8,232 bases of DNA from Cereibacter sphaeroides (GTDB lineage Bacteria; Pseudomonadota; Alphaproteobacteria; Rhodobacterales; Rhodobacteraceae), in NCBI GenBank assembly GCA_003243455.1, contig QFQS01000022.1, positions 1 to 8,232 of the forward strand, in the 5' to 3' direction. The translations under genes and the position numbers were made by a program. How positions within the stretch are numbered: position 1 is the first letter of the stretch; each line of letters opens with the position of its first letter. Below the pieces are notes generated by a model. It searched no databases. It saw only the letters and a program-made list of their open reading frames with translations, and was not told where the DNA came from. Shown piece after piece: positions 1 through 6,917 of the stretch.

Positions 1-53
1 TGCCGAGATCGTCCGCGTGGCCTGATGCCAAAGGGGAAAGGGGTAATCATGCC
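1..53. other. Unassigned left edge, possible gene end or foreign junction
   Basis: No gene can be supported here. On the plus strand one frame enters from outside the window and stops at 23-25 after seven residues reading AEIVRVA. A second frame runs to a stop at 61-63. Both are too short to identify. The minus strand should hold the continuation of the substrate-binding protein gene whose start lies at 158, but no continuation of that kind is readable, so the two parts may meet at a rearrangement junction in this stretch. Confidence 0.3.
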
Positions 54-158
54 TCAGGCGTAAGTTACGCAACAACGCCCATCGCCATCGGCAAGGGCCA
101 TTTGACCTGATGCAAGAAGTGCTGTGCTTGCGAGCAAGATTTTCAGTTTAGTCTTCAT
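54..158 (-). pseudogene. Truncated secreted or periplasmic protein, probable substrate-binding protein start
   Basis: A 34-residue minus-strand frame starts at an ATG (158-156) and stops at TGA (56-54). A strong ribosome binding site, GGGAGAG, lies at 170-164, five bases before the ATG. The product has a textbook Sec signal peptide. It begins MKTKLKI, continues with a hydrophobic core rich in Leu and Ala (residues 7-17), and has a cleavage-like site QMALA before Asp24. Only about eleven mature residues follow, including a Cys-Cys pair, before the stop. Periplasmic substrate-binding proteins of ABC transporters commonly begin this way. The frame lies 71 bp downstream of the flavoprotein gene on the same strand, a natural place for a cognate transporter gene. 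I infer a binding-protein gene broken by a frameshift or rearrangement. It could also be a genuine tiny secreted peptide. Family assignment is weak; the signal peptide is clear. Confidence 0.55.
58..70. repeat. Perfect 13-bp inverted repeat in the truncated gene
   Basis: GCGTAA-G-TTACGC is a perfect palindrome with 6-bp arms around a single G. It lies at the end of the truncated signal-peptide frame, close to where the gene loses sense, so it may mark a rearrangement or insertion junction. It could also be a chance palindrome or a binding site. No known family of ends is recognised. Confidence 0.4.
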
Positions 159-229
159 TTTTTCTCTCCCTTTGGCTCCTTAAAAGTCAACGTCGTAACC
201 CGCTAAGGACGGCTGGTTGGCAAAGGCTG

Positions 230-2674
230 CTAGACCTTCACGCGTTCGGATTTCGGATCATAGAGCGGACGCAACGACGGAGTTGCGTTAAACCTCTGGC
301 CCGCGATTTCTATTTCATAAGACGAGGCCAGAACTTGCTCGGCACTCTCGCCTTGGCAAGGCACATAGCCTAGCGCGATTGCTGCGCCCAACGTGTGGCC
401 ATAAGCCCCCGAGGACACGAACCCGACGATCTGCCCGTCGCGCAGGATCGGCTCGTTGTGATAGATCAGCGGCTCGGGATCGGTGAGTTGGAATTGCACA
501 AGACGGGCTGACAATCCGTCGGTCTTTTTGCGCAACACCGCGTCTCGGCCAATGAAATCGGGTTTGCCCAGCTTGACTGCAAAGCCAAGGCCCGCCTCAA
601 GCACATGGTCTTCGCAGCTTATGTCATGGCCAAAGTGGCGATAGCCCTTTTCGATACGGCAGCTGTCCATCATATGCATACCGCAGAGCTTTAGTCCCAG
701 ATCGCGGCCAGCTTCAAACAGCGTCTCAAAGGCATGACCCGCCTGATCGGCCGAGACGTAAATCTCCCAACCCAGTTCGCCCACATAGGTCACGCGGTGA
801 ACCCGGGCGAGGCCCATGCCAAGTTCGATCTCTTGCGCGGTGCCAAAGGGGTTGACGTCATTGCTGAACTCATTCGGTGACACCGCCTGTAACAATTTTC
901 GCGCGTTTGGCCCCATCACCGCCAGAACGCCTTCGGCTGCGGTCATGTCGATGATTGCGACGCGCGCGTCGCCCGCGTGACGCTGCAACCAGGTCTGATC
1001 GGCCAGCCGAGTCGCCGCTGGGGTGATCACTATGAACCGGGTTTCCGAAAGTCGGGTGACGGTCACATCCGCCTCGATCCCGCCAGACATGTTCAGGAAT
1101 TGGGTATAGACGATCTTACCTACCGGCACCGCCACATCCGCACCGCAAATGCGATTCAGAAAAGCCTCGGCGTCTGGTCCATCGACGCAGATCTTACCAA
1201 AGGATGACATGTCATACATGCCGACATTGCTGCGCACAGCGCGATGTTCGGCAGCAGAGTTTTCAAACCAGTTTTGCCGCTTCCAGCTGTATTTGTAGTC
1301 CTTGTCTTGGTCCGCATTGGCATACCAATTGGCGCGCTCCCATCCGGCCAACTCGCCAAAGACCGCGTTATGCGCCTTGAGGTTTTCGTGGAAAGGCGTG
1401 CGGCGGATGCCCCGCGCCGTGGCCTTTTGGCGGAACGGAAAGTGGTCGGCATAAAGCAGACCCAAAGTTTCCTTTGAGCGTTCAAAGAGATAGGTCTTGT
1501 TGCCCTGAAAGGGTTGCATGCGGCTGATATCAACATCGCCCAGATCAAACGGCTTGGCCTCATCATGCATCCATTGCGCAAGGGCCATGCCCGCGCCACC
1601 CGCAGACTGAATACCGATCGAATTGAAACCTGCCGCAACCCAGACATTGTCCATCTCCGGGGCGAGGCCAAGATGATAGGCGTCGTCGGGGGTAAAGCTT
1701 TCGGGGCCATTAAAGAAGGTGTGAATACCCGCTTGGCCCAGCAAAGGCACGCGGTTGACCGCCGCCTCTAGGATCGGCTCAAAATGATCGAAATCTTCGG
1801 GAAGCTGGTCAAACTCAAAATCTGGCGAGATTCCGTTCATGCCCCAGGGTTTGGCGTTCGACTCAAACGCACCCAGCAGGATTTTGCCTGCGTCCTCTTT
1901 GTAATAGGCACACTCATCAGGCACCCGCAGCACAGGAAGTTGCTTTAACCCCGCAATCGAATCTGTGACAATGTAGAAGTGCTCGCAGGCATGAAGCGGC
2001 ACATTGACACCTGCCATGCGACCGACCGAATGGCCCCACATACCGGCGCAATTCACGATCATATCCGCCTTGATATAGCCGTTTTCCGCACCCTGCGCCC
2101 AGTCAACGCCAGTGATGCGGCGACCTTCTTTGTGGATCTTGGTAACGGCGGTGTTTTCCATCACGACAGCACCGCGCTGCTTGGCCCCCTTGGCCAAAGC
2201 TCGCGCGATATTGGCCGGATCGCCTTGTCCGTCCTTGGACAAATACACCCCTGCCACCACGCCGTCGATGTTAAGATGCTCATACTTGGCCTTGACCTCG
2301 GCGGGCGAAATCTCATCTACTTCGACCCCAAAAGCCCGTGCCATCGATGCCTGACGGAAAATCTCTTCGCGGCGTTCTTCGGTCAGCGCCACGGTGATCG
2401 AACCACAGCGACGAAAGCCTGTGGCGATTCCGGTTTCGGCCTCAAGATCCCCGTAAAGTTCCTGCGAATACTTTGCCAGCCGGGTCATGTTCCGCGTCGC
2501 GCGCAACTGTGCAATCAGCCCCGCCGCATGCCAAGTGGTGCCGGAGGTAAGCTGTTTGCGCTCGAGCAGCACCACATCTTTCCATCCCAGTTTGGTCAAA
2601 TGATAGGCAACGGAACATCCGATGACGCCACCGCCGACTATGACAACACTCGCATTCCTTGGAACAGCATGCAT
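230..2674 (-). CDS. FAD-dependent dimethylglycine/sarcosine dehydrogenase-like protein with GcvT domain
   Basis: This 814-residue cytoplasmic flavoprotein probably oxidises an N-methyl group and passes the one-carbon unit to tetrahydrofolate. The N-terminal FAD domain (about 1-370) opens with the dinucleotide-binding motif GGGVIG (14-19). It then has TTWHAAG, whose His49 matches the histidine that carries covalent FAD in dimethylglycine dehydrogenases. A linker domain (about 372-425) precedes a GcvT-type folate domain (about 430-705) and its C-terminal barrel (about 715-808). The folate domain keeps GGIEADVTV, with Asp536 at the conserved catalytic/folate position, plus GELGWEI (632-638) and RIEKGYRHFGHDI (673-685). 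Length is normal for the family. The start at 2674 has TGAGG eight bases upstream. The gene diverges from the XRE-cupin regulator, and a truncated secreted-protein gene follows on the same strand. Substrate is unresolved: dimethylglycine, sarcosine and 4-methylaminobutanoate enzymes share this architecture. Confidence 0.9.
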   Translation of the reverse strand: MHAVPRNASVVIVGGGVIGCSVAYHLTKLGWKDVVLLERKQLTSGTTWHAAGLIAQLRATRNMTRLAKYSQELYGDLEAETGIATGFRRCGSITVALTEERREEIFRQASMARAFGVEVDEISPAEVKAKYEHLNIDGVVAGVYLSKDGQGDPANIARALAKGAKQRGAVVMENTAVTKIHKEGRRITGVDWAQGAENGYIKADMIVNCAGMWGHSVGRMAGVNVPLHACEHFYIVTDSIAGLKQLPVLRVPDECAYYKEDAGKILLGAFESNAKPWGMNGISPDFEFDQLPEDFDHFEPILEAAVNRVPLLGQAGIHTFFNGPESFTPDDAYHLGLAPEMDNVWVAAGFNSIGIQSAGGAGMALAQWMHDEAKPFDLGDVDISRMQPFQGNKTYLFERSKETLGLLYADHFPFRQKATARGIRRTPFHENLKAHNAVFGELAGWERANWYANADQDKDYKYSWKRQNWFENSAAEHRAVRSNVGMYDMSSFGKICVDGPDAEAFLNRICGADVAVPVGKIVYTQFLNMSGGIEADVTVTRLSETRFIVITPAATRLADQTWLQRHAGDARVAIIDMTAAEGVLAVMGPNARKLLQAVSPNEFSNDVNPFGTAQEIELGMGLARVHRVTYVGELGWEIYVSADQAGHAFETLFEAGRDLGLKLCGMHMMDSCRIEKGYRHFGHDISCEDHVLEAGLGFAVKLGKPDFIGRDAVLRKKTDGLSARLVQFQLTDPEPLIYHNEPILRDGQIVGFVSSGAYGHTLGAAIALGYVPCQGESAEQVLASSYEIEIAGQRFNATPSLRPLYDPKSERVKV

Positions 2675-2757
2675 ATTTCGGGCCTCATGAGAATTCTGGA
2701 TCTTGCGACAAACTGACCCCTAGAGAGTCTTGCAAAACTGACATCACACGACAGAAA

Positions 2758-2772
2758 TCAGACCCAGTCTGA
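2758..2772. promoter_or_regulatory. Candidate operator, perfect inverted repeat TCAGAC-CCA-GTCTGA
   Basis: Two 6-bp arms are exact reverse complements around a 3-bp centre. The site lies about 85 bp upstream of the leftward flavoprotein start and about 115 bp upstream of the XRE-cupin start. It is placed and sized like a dimeric regulator site. Either the XRE-cupin or the GlxA-type regulator encoded nearby could bind it; the sequence does not decide which. Confidence 0.45.
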
Positions 2773-2810
2773 CAAAAGCGGAATCAAACAGGTTCTCATA
2801 CCGCCTTTTG
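2773..2810. repeat. Imperfect inverted repeat, CAAAAGCGG with CCGCCTTTTG
   Basis: The arms at 2773-2781 and 2801-2810 are complementary except for one bulged base, with a 19-base loop. The repeat adjoins the palindrome at 2758-2772. It could be a looped site in a transcript leader or part of the operator array. It is not followed by a T-run on the plus strand, so it is not called a terminator. Confidence 0.3.
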
Positions 2811-2823
2811 TGAAAGTATTTCG

Positions 2824-2849
2824 TTGACATGAAAATTTCATAGTATATT
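2824..2849 (+). promoter_or_regulatory. Probable sigma-70 promoter of the XRE-cupin operon
   Basis: A perfect -35 hexamer TTGACA lies at 2824-2829. The best -10 candidates are TATATT (2844-2849, a short 14-base spacer) and TATTTC (2846-2851, a 16-base spacer). The -35 is convincing. The exact -10 is not, and the short spacing of the better hexamer would fit a promoter that needs help or is tightly controlled. Transcription would begin about 30 bases before the ATG at 2888. Confidence 0.5.
2829..2841. promoter_or_regulatory. Candidate autoregulatory operator ATGAAA-A-TTTCAT
   Basis: This perfect 13-bp palindrome lies in the promoter spacer and shares one base with the -35 hexamer. The half-site TTTCAT recurs at 2848-2853 over the -10 area. 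A related element, GAAAGTATTTC, lies at 2812-2822, its centre 18 bp upstream of this palindrome's centre. Such an array is where a repressor encoded by the first gene, the XRE-cupin protein, would be expected to bind. Confidence 0.5.
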
Positions 2850-2887
2850 TCATTTCGAATGTTCGCCAAGTTGATTTGGAGCCACGA

Positions 2888-3445
2888 ATGACATCAAACC
2901 GTTCTGTCGGCATTGATCTGCGCGCCTTACGCAAAAACCGTGGCCTCACGGTGACCGAGATGTCAGCGTTAATCGGCCGCTCTATCGGTTTCATCAGTCA
3001 GATCGAACGCGGATTGTCGCAGCCTAGCATCAATGACCTTCGCAAAATCGCAGCCGTATTTGGTGTGCCGATCAGCTTTTTCTTCAGCGAAAGCGCCGCT
3101 CACCCAAGCGAGGCGCGCCACATTGTTCGTCGTGATGACCGCCGCTCGCTTGGCACCCCTGCAGGTGGGGTCGTGGATCAGCTTTTGTCGCCCGACCTTG
3201 GCGGATCATTCGAGACGCTGCTGAGCGAATTTGCGCCACACTCAGAGTTGGTAGACGCAGTGCAGCGCGGCACCGAAGAGGCCGGCTATGTGATTTCCGG
3301 CACCTTAGAAATCGAGATTTCGGGCGTTTGGCACGAACTGAGGCAAGGCGACAGCTTTCGCTTTGTTGGCGAACCCTACCGTTGGCGCAACCGCACCGAC
3401 GCACCCGCAATTCTGGTCTGGGTTATTGCCCCGCCCGTCTATTGA
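2888..3445 (+). CDS. XRE-family transcriptional regulator with C-terminal cupin domain
   Basis: This 185-residue DNA-binding regulator has an N-terminal Cro/C1-type helix-turn-helix (about 8-64). Its recognition part reads GFISQIERGLSQPSI (34-48). A C-terminal cupin sensor domain (about 117-182) includes EEAGYVISGTLEIEI (130-144) and LRQGDSFRF (151-159). The cupin lacks the usual metal-binding histidine cluster, so it probably senses a small ligand without a metal. An in-frame TTG at 2876 would add four residues. ATG 2888 is preferred because TGGAG (2877-2881) lies six bases upstream of it. It is the first gene of the rightward operon, with the second flavoprotein 28 bp downstream, and diverges from the first flavoprotein. 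Proteins of this class usually repress neighbouring catabolic genes and their own promoter. The palindromes in its promoter fit that. The ligand is unknown. Confidence 0.9.
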   Translation: MTSNRSVGIDLRALRKNRGLTVTEMSALIGRSIGFISQIERGLSQPSINDLRKIAAVFGVPISFFFSESAAHPSEARHIVRRDDRRSLGTPAGGVVDQLLSPDLGGSFETLLSEFAPHSELVDAVQRGTEEAGYVISGTLEIEISGVWHELRQGDSFRFVGEPYRWRNRTDAPAILVWVIAPPVY

Positions 3446-3463
3446 TCCCCAGTTTTGACTCTT

Positions 3464-3467
3464 GGAG
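3464..3467 (+). promoter_or_regulatory. Ribosome binding site fixing the start of the second flavoprotein
   Basis: GGAG, within TTGGAGAAA, lies six bases before ATG 3474. The in-frame TTG at 3462 overlaps this site and is therefore an unlikely start. Confidence 0.75.
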
Positions 3468-3473
3468 AAAAGC

Positions 3474-5915
3474 ATGTCTGACTTTCCGACCACCGCGCGT
3501 GTTGTGATCATCGGGGGCGGCGCGATCGGCGTCTCAAGCCTCTATCATCTGGGCAAAGCGGGCTGGACCGATTGCGTTTTGCTGGAAAAGAACGAGCTGA
3601 CCGCAGGCTCTACTTGGCACGCAGCGGGAAACTGCCCGAATTTCAGTGGCTCTTGGGCAGTGATGAACATGCAGCGATATTCGCTGGAACTTTACCGTCG
3701 TCTGGCCGACGAGGTCGACTATCCGATGAACTATTCTGTGACAGGCGCGCTGCGACTGGCCCATACCAAAGAACGGATGCAGGAGTTCGAGCGCGTGGCT
3801 GGCATGGGGCGGTATCAGGGCCTACAAATGGACATCTGCACGCCAGAAGAGTTGACGAAATACTGCCCGTTCCTTGAAACGCACGATCTGGCAGGCGGGT
3901 TGTGGGACCCGCTGGATGGCGACATCGACCCTGCGCAATTGACCCAGGCGCTGGCCAAAGGGGCCCGTGCAATGGGCCAGAAGATTTTGCGCTTTACCCC
4001 GGCGACCGGCGTGTCGCGTGATGGCGATGAATGGATCGTGCATACTGACAAGGGCGATATCCGCTGTGAATTTGTGGTCAATGCGGCGGGCTATTATGCC
4101 CAGCGCGTTGGCGAATGGTTCAAGCCATATGGTGGGCGCACTGTGCCTATGGTGGTTATGAGCCATCAGTATTTCCTAACCGAAGAAATCCCTGAACTGG
4201 CCGCTTGGACCAAGCAAAACGGCGGCAAGATGCCGATGATCCGCGATGTCGACAGCAGCTATTACCTGCGTCAGGACAAGAACGGCTTGAACCTTGGCCC
4301 CTATGAGCGCAACTGCAAGGCCCATTGGGTCACCCCGCAAGACCCGATGCCGGATGACTTCAGCTTTCAGCTTTACCCTGATGATCTGGACCGTCTGGAG
4401 TGGTATATCGAGGATGCGATGGCGCGGGTGCCGATCCTTGGCAGCCAGGGCGTTGGCCGTGTCATCAACGGACCGATCCCCTATGCGCCCGATGGCCTGC
4501 CACTGCTGGGACCAATGCCCGGCGTTAAGAATGCATTTGAAGCACATTCGTTTACCTTTGGCATCGTGCAGGCGGGCGGTGCGGGCAAGGTTCTGGCGGA
4601 ATGGATCACTCAGGGCCAAACCGAATGGGATATGTGGGCGGTCGATCCGCGCCGCTATACCGATCATGCCGATCAGGATTTCTGCCTGCAAAAGGCGCTG
4701 GAAACCTATGGCCACGAATACGCCATGCATTTCCCGCACCACGAATGGCCTGCCGGGCGCGGTAAAAAGCTGGGCGCGGCACATGATCAGATTGCCGCCC
4801 TTGGCGCGCAGTTTGGCGCCTACAACGGCTGGGAACGCGCGAATTGGTTCGCCAAACCGGGCGACGACACATCCGAGGCCGCAACCGAAACCTGGGATCG
4901 CAATGGCCCTTGGTTTGACCGTGTGCGCGAGGAGTGCGAGGCGGTGCGCGACCATTCCGGCGTGATTGATCTGTGCGGCTTTTCGCGGTTCTCGTTGTCA
5001 GGCGAAGGCGCTGCCGCATGGCTGGAAATCCAGATCACGGGTGCCTTGCCCAAAGTGGGCCGCATTGGACTTGGCTATTTCGCCAACTCCAAAGGCCGTA
5101 TCATGACAGAAATGTCGATCATGCGGACTGACGACGACGCCTTTACCCTGATCACCGCCGCCTTGGCGCAGTGGCATGATTTTGAGTTGCTCAAGCACAA
5201 TCTGCCTGCTGGTCTGATCCTGACGGATCTCACGCGCGACTTTGGCACCCTTGTGGTCAATGGCCCAAAAACCCGCGAGGTTTTGGCGAGCATAACCACG
5301 GCCGATCTGACAGCACCGTGGCTGACCCATCATCCCGCCGAGGTTGCGGGCTGTCCCGCAAGTTTTGTGCGCGTGTCTTTTGCGGGCGAACTTGGCTGGG
5401 AAATCCACGCGCCCGTGGCGCATATCGCCAAAATCTATGCCGCTGTCATCGCGGCCGGGGCAAAGCCTTATGGCATGTATGCGTTGGGTTCGCTGCGTCT
5501 GGAAAAGGGTTATCGAAGCTGGAAGGTTGATCTTTCGTCGGATTATTCCGTGGTGCAGGCCGGGCTTGGCCGTTTCATCAAATGGTCGAAGCCCAAGTTT
5601 ACCGGCAAAGCCGCGCTTGAGGCTGAGTTGACCGCTGGCAGCACCAAAAGCTTTGCGACGCTTGTTCTTGACGATCACCCTAGCGACGCGCCTTATATGT
5701 CAACGATTTGGCATGATGGCAAAGTTGTGGGCGAAACGACATCATGCGGCTATGGACACCGCGTTGGGGCGTTGATTGCACTGGCTATGGTCAAGACCGA
5801 TCTTGCAAAATCCGGAACGGAGCTTGAGGTCGAAATCTTTGGCAAGCGCGTCAAGGCGGTTGTGCAAGAAGACCAAGCGCTTTGGGACCCACAAAGCCAA
5901 CGGCTGCGCACGTGA
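3474..5915 (+). CDS. Second FAD-dependent dimethylglycine/sarcosine dehydrogenase-like protein with divergent GcvT domain
   Basis: This 813-residue paralogue of the leftward flavoprotein has the same domain order. The FAD domain (about 1-380) contains GGGAIG (14-19) and STWHAAG with His49, the predicted covalent FAD attachment residue. A linker (about 384-425) is followed by a GcvT-like domain (about 430-705) and a C-terminal barrel (about 715-808). The motif at the folate-domain active site reads GRIMTEMSI (541-549). Glu546 stands where the paralogue has Asp536, and the second glycine of GG is Arg542. Later motifs also differ: RLEKGYRSWKVDL in place of RIEKGYRHFGHDI. GELGWEI (638-644) is kept. 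The protein probably oxidises an N-methyl or related amine, but transfer to tetrahydrofolate may be altered or lost, for example by releasing formaldehyde. The start at 3474 follows a GGAG site. The gene lies between two regulator genes in one probable operon. The substrate cannot be named. Confidence 0.88.
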   Translation: MSDFPTTARVVIIGGGAIGVSSLYHLGKAGWTDCVLLEKNELTAGSTWHAAGNCPNFSGSWAVMNMQRYSLELYRRLADEVDYPMNYSVTGALRLAHTKERMQEFERVAGMGRYQGLQMDICTPEELTKYCPFLETHDLAGGLWDPLDGDIDPAQLTQALAKGARAMGQKILRFTPATGVSRDGDEWIVHTDKGDIRCEFVVNAAGYYAQRVGEWFKPYGGRTVPMVVMSHQYFLTEEIPELAAWTKQNGGKMPMIRDVDSSYYLRQDKNGLNLGPYERNCKAHWVTPQDPMPDDFSFQLYPDDLDRLEWYIEDAMARVPILGSQGVGRVINGPIPYAPDGLPLLGPMPGVKNAFEAHSFTFGIVQAGGAGKVLAEWITQGQTEWDMWAVDPRRYTDHADQDFCLQKALETYGHEYAMHFPHHEWPAGRGKKLGAAHDQIAALGAQFGAYNGWERANWFAKPGDDTSEAATETWDRNGPWFDRVREECEAVRDHSGVIDLCGFSRFSLSGEGAAAWLEIQITGALPKVGRIGLGYFANSKGRIMTEMSIMRTDDDAFTLITAALAQWHDFELLKHNLPAGLILTDLTRDFGTLVVNGPKTREVLASITTADLTAPWLTHHPAEVAGCPASFVRVSFAGELGWEIHAPVAHIAKIYAAVIAAGAKPYGMYALGSLRLEKGYRSWKVDLSSDYSVVQAGLGRFIKWSKPKFTGKAALEAELTAGSTKSFATLVLDDHPSDAPYMSTIWHDGKVVGETTSCGYGHRVGALIALAMVKTDLAKSGTELEVEIFGKRVKAVVQEDQALWDPQSQRLRT

Positions 5916-5933
5916 CCATGCTCAGGATATGCA

Positions 5934-6917
5934 ATGTCAGCTATGAAAGTTTCATTTGCCCGCCCCGACACCACAGATCCTCTGAAGTTTGAAATTCTGC
6001 TCAAGCCCGGCTTTGTCGGGCTTGAGGTGACATCGGTCATCGACACACTTCGCATTGCAAATCGCATCGCCGGAACGACCCTGTTTGCCTGGACAACCAG
6101 CGCTGAATCTACTGGCCCAATCGAAGGCGCAGGGGGTTATTTCTTCAAAGCAACCGGTTTTGAGAGCTTGACCAAGCCGCCCGATGTCCTGATTGTTCCG
6201 GGCAATCGCGGCAGGGTTTTTCTGGAAAAATCCGCAATCAACCGCATCTTGCGGCTTAGGCGTGAAGGCAGCCGGATCATCTTGCTGGCTGAGGCCGCCG
6301 CCGAATTCATCGCTAGCCAAAAGTTGATGCGCGGCCCTGTGACAACCCACTGGGAAAATAAGCTGGTGTTGTTGGAAAGCTATGTCGACGCGGAGGTGTC
6401 CGATGCTATTGCTGAACGATTTGAGGGGTTTACCACTGCAGCCGGCATGGGCACCACGATTGACCTGATGCTGCATTTGCTTGGCGAATTCATTCCGGCC
6501 TCAATCGTGCGCACAGTAAGTGCTGTGCTGCTTCACGACAGACTTAGGCCGTTGTCGACGATGCAACCGGCGCTTCAACCCACACTGACATCTAATGGCG
6601 ATCCCGTCATTCAGCGGGCGATCGCATTGATGCAAACCAATCTCGACGCCGATATGCCGCTGATATCACTTGCAAGTCAGGTTGGGATTAGCCTTCGCTC
6701 TTTGGAGCGAAAATTCAACAAGGCGTTCACGATGAGCCCTGCAGCCTTTTTTCGCGAGTTGCGGTTGAACAAGGCCCTACAGCTAATTACTTCCACCAAC
6801 CTTCCCCTGATAGATATCGCCATCAGCTGCGGTCTTCACAGTACTGGCAACTTATCCAAGTCCTTCAAAACACGCTTTAACATGACGCCTATGGCTTGGC
6901 GCAAATCAAGCCGATAG
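5934..6917 (+). CDS. GlxA-family transcriptional regulator (DJ-1/PfpI domain plus AraC helix-turn-helix)
   Basis: This is a 327-residue cytoplasmic regulator. An N-terminal DJ-1/PfpI-like sensing domain (about 15-190) includes KPPDVLIVPG (81-90) and the family pattern THWENK (138-143), followed by TTIDLMLHLLGE (174-185). The nucleophilic cysteine of enzymatic DJ-1 proteins is absent (ILLAEAAAEF, 116-125) and the only Cys is Cys299, so this is a sensor rather than an enzyme. The C-terminal AraC domain (about 224-323) has two helix-turn-helices, at about 243-262 and 291-318. The ATG at 5934 follows AGGA (5924-5927) by six bases; a second ATG at 5943 is less well placed. It starts 18 bp after the flavoprotein stop, so it is probably cotranscribed. 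Known relatives (GbdR, CdhR, SouR) activate betaine, carnitine and sarcosine catabolism. By analogy it probably activates one or both flavoprotein genes. The inducer is not identifiable. Confidence 0.9.
   Translation: MSAMKVSFARPDTTDPLKFEILLKPGFVGLEVTSVIDTLRIANRIAGTTLFAWTTSAESTGPIEGAGGYFFKATGFESLTKPPDVLIVPGNRGRVFLEKSAINRILRLRREGSRIILLAEAAAEFIASQKLMRGPVTTHWENKLVLLESYVDAEVSDAIAERFEGFTTAAGMGTTIDLMLHLLGEFIPASIVRTVSAVLLHDRLRPLSTMQPALQPTLTSNGDPVIQRAIALMQTNLDADMPLISLASQVGISLRSLERKFNKAFTMSPAAFFRELRLNKALQLITSTNLPLIDIAISCGLHSTGNLSKSFKTRFNMTPMAWRKSSR

Larger units (their letters stand above)
2675..2887. promoter_or_regulatory. Divergent control region between flavoprotein and regulator genes
   Basis: This is the only sizeable intergenic space between the leftward flavoprotein gene and the rightward operon, so both promoters must lie here. 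It is AT-rich toward the rightward gene. It holds two perfect inverted repeats (2758-2772 and 2829-2841) and a pair of direct repeats: AACTGAC at 2711-2717 and 2736-2742, each preceded by TCTTGC (2701-2706 and 2728-2733). The direct repeats are 25 bp apart. The leftward promoter could not be placed with confidence. Confidence 0.75.

Noticed and set aside
1979..2716. Plus-strand reading frame of 245 codons opposite the first flavoprotein gene
   Set aside because: It lies antisense to a gene with unmistakable FAD and GcvT motifs and has no recognisable domain. Long antisense frames are common in GC-rich genes.
2876..2887. TTG start for the XRE-cupin regulator, four residues longer
   Set aside because: The TGGAG ribosome binding site overlaps this codon and is correctly spaced for ATG 2888 instead.
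4176..4955. Minus-strand reading frame of 259 codons opposite the second flavoprotein gene
   Set aside because: It is a shadow of the real gene, with no ribosome binding site or family motif seen, and its composition mirrors the sense codons.
230..5915. The two flavoproteins as a recent tandem or inverted duplication
   Set aside because: They share architecture and key motifs, but most residues differ and active-site motifs have diverged. The duplication is old, or the genes were acquired separately.
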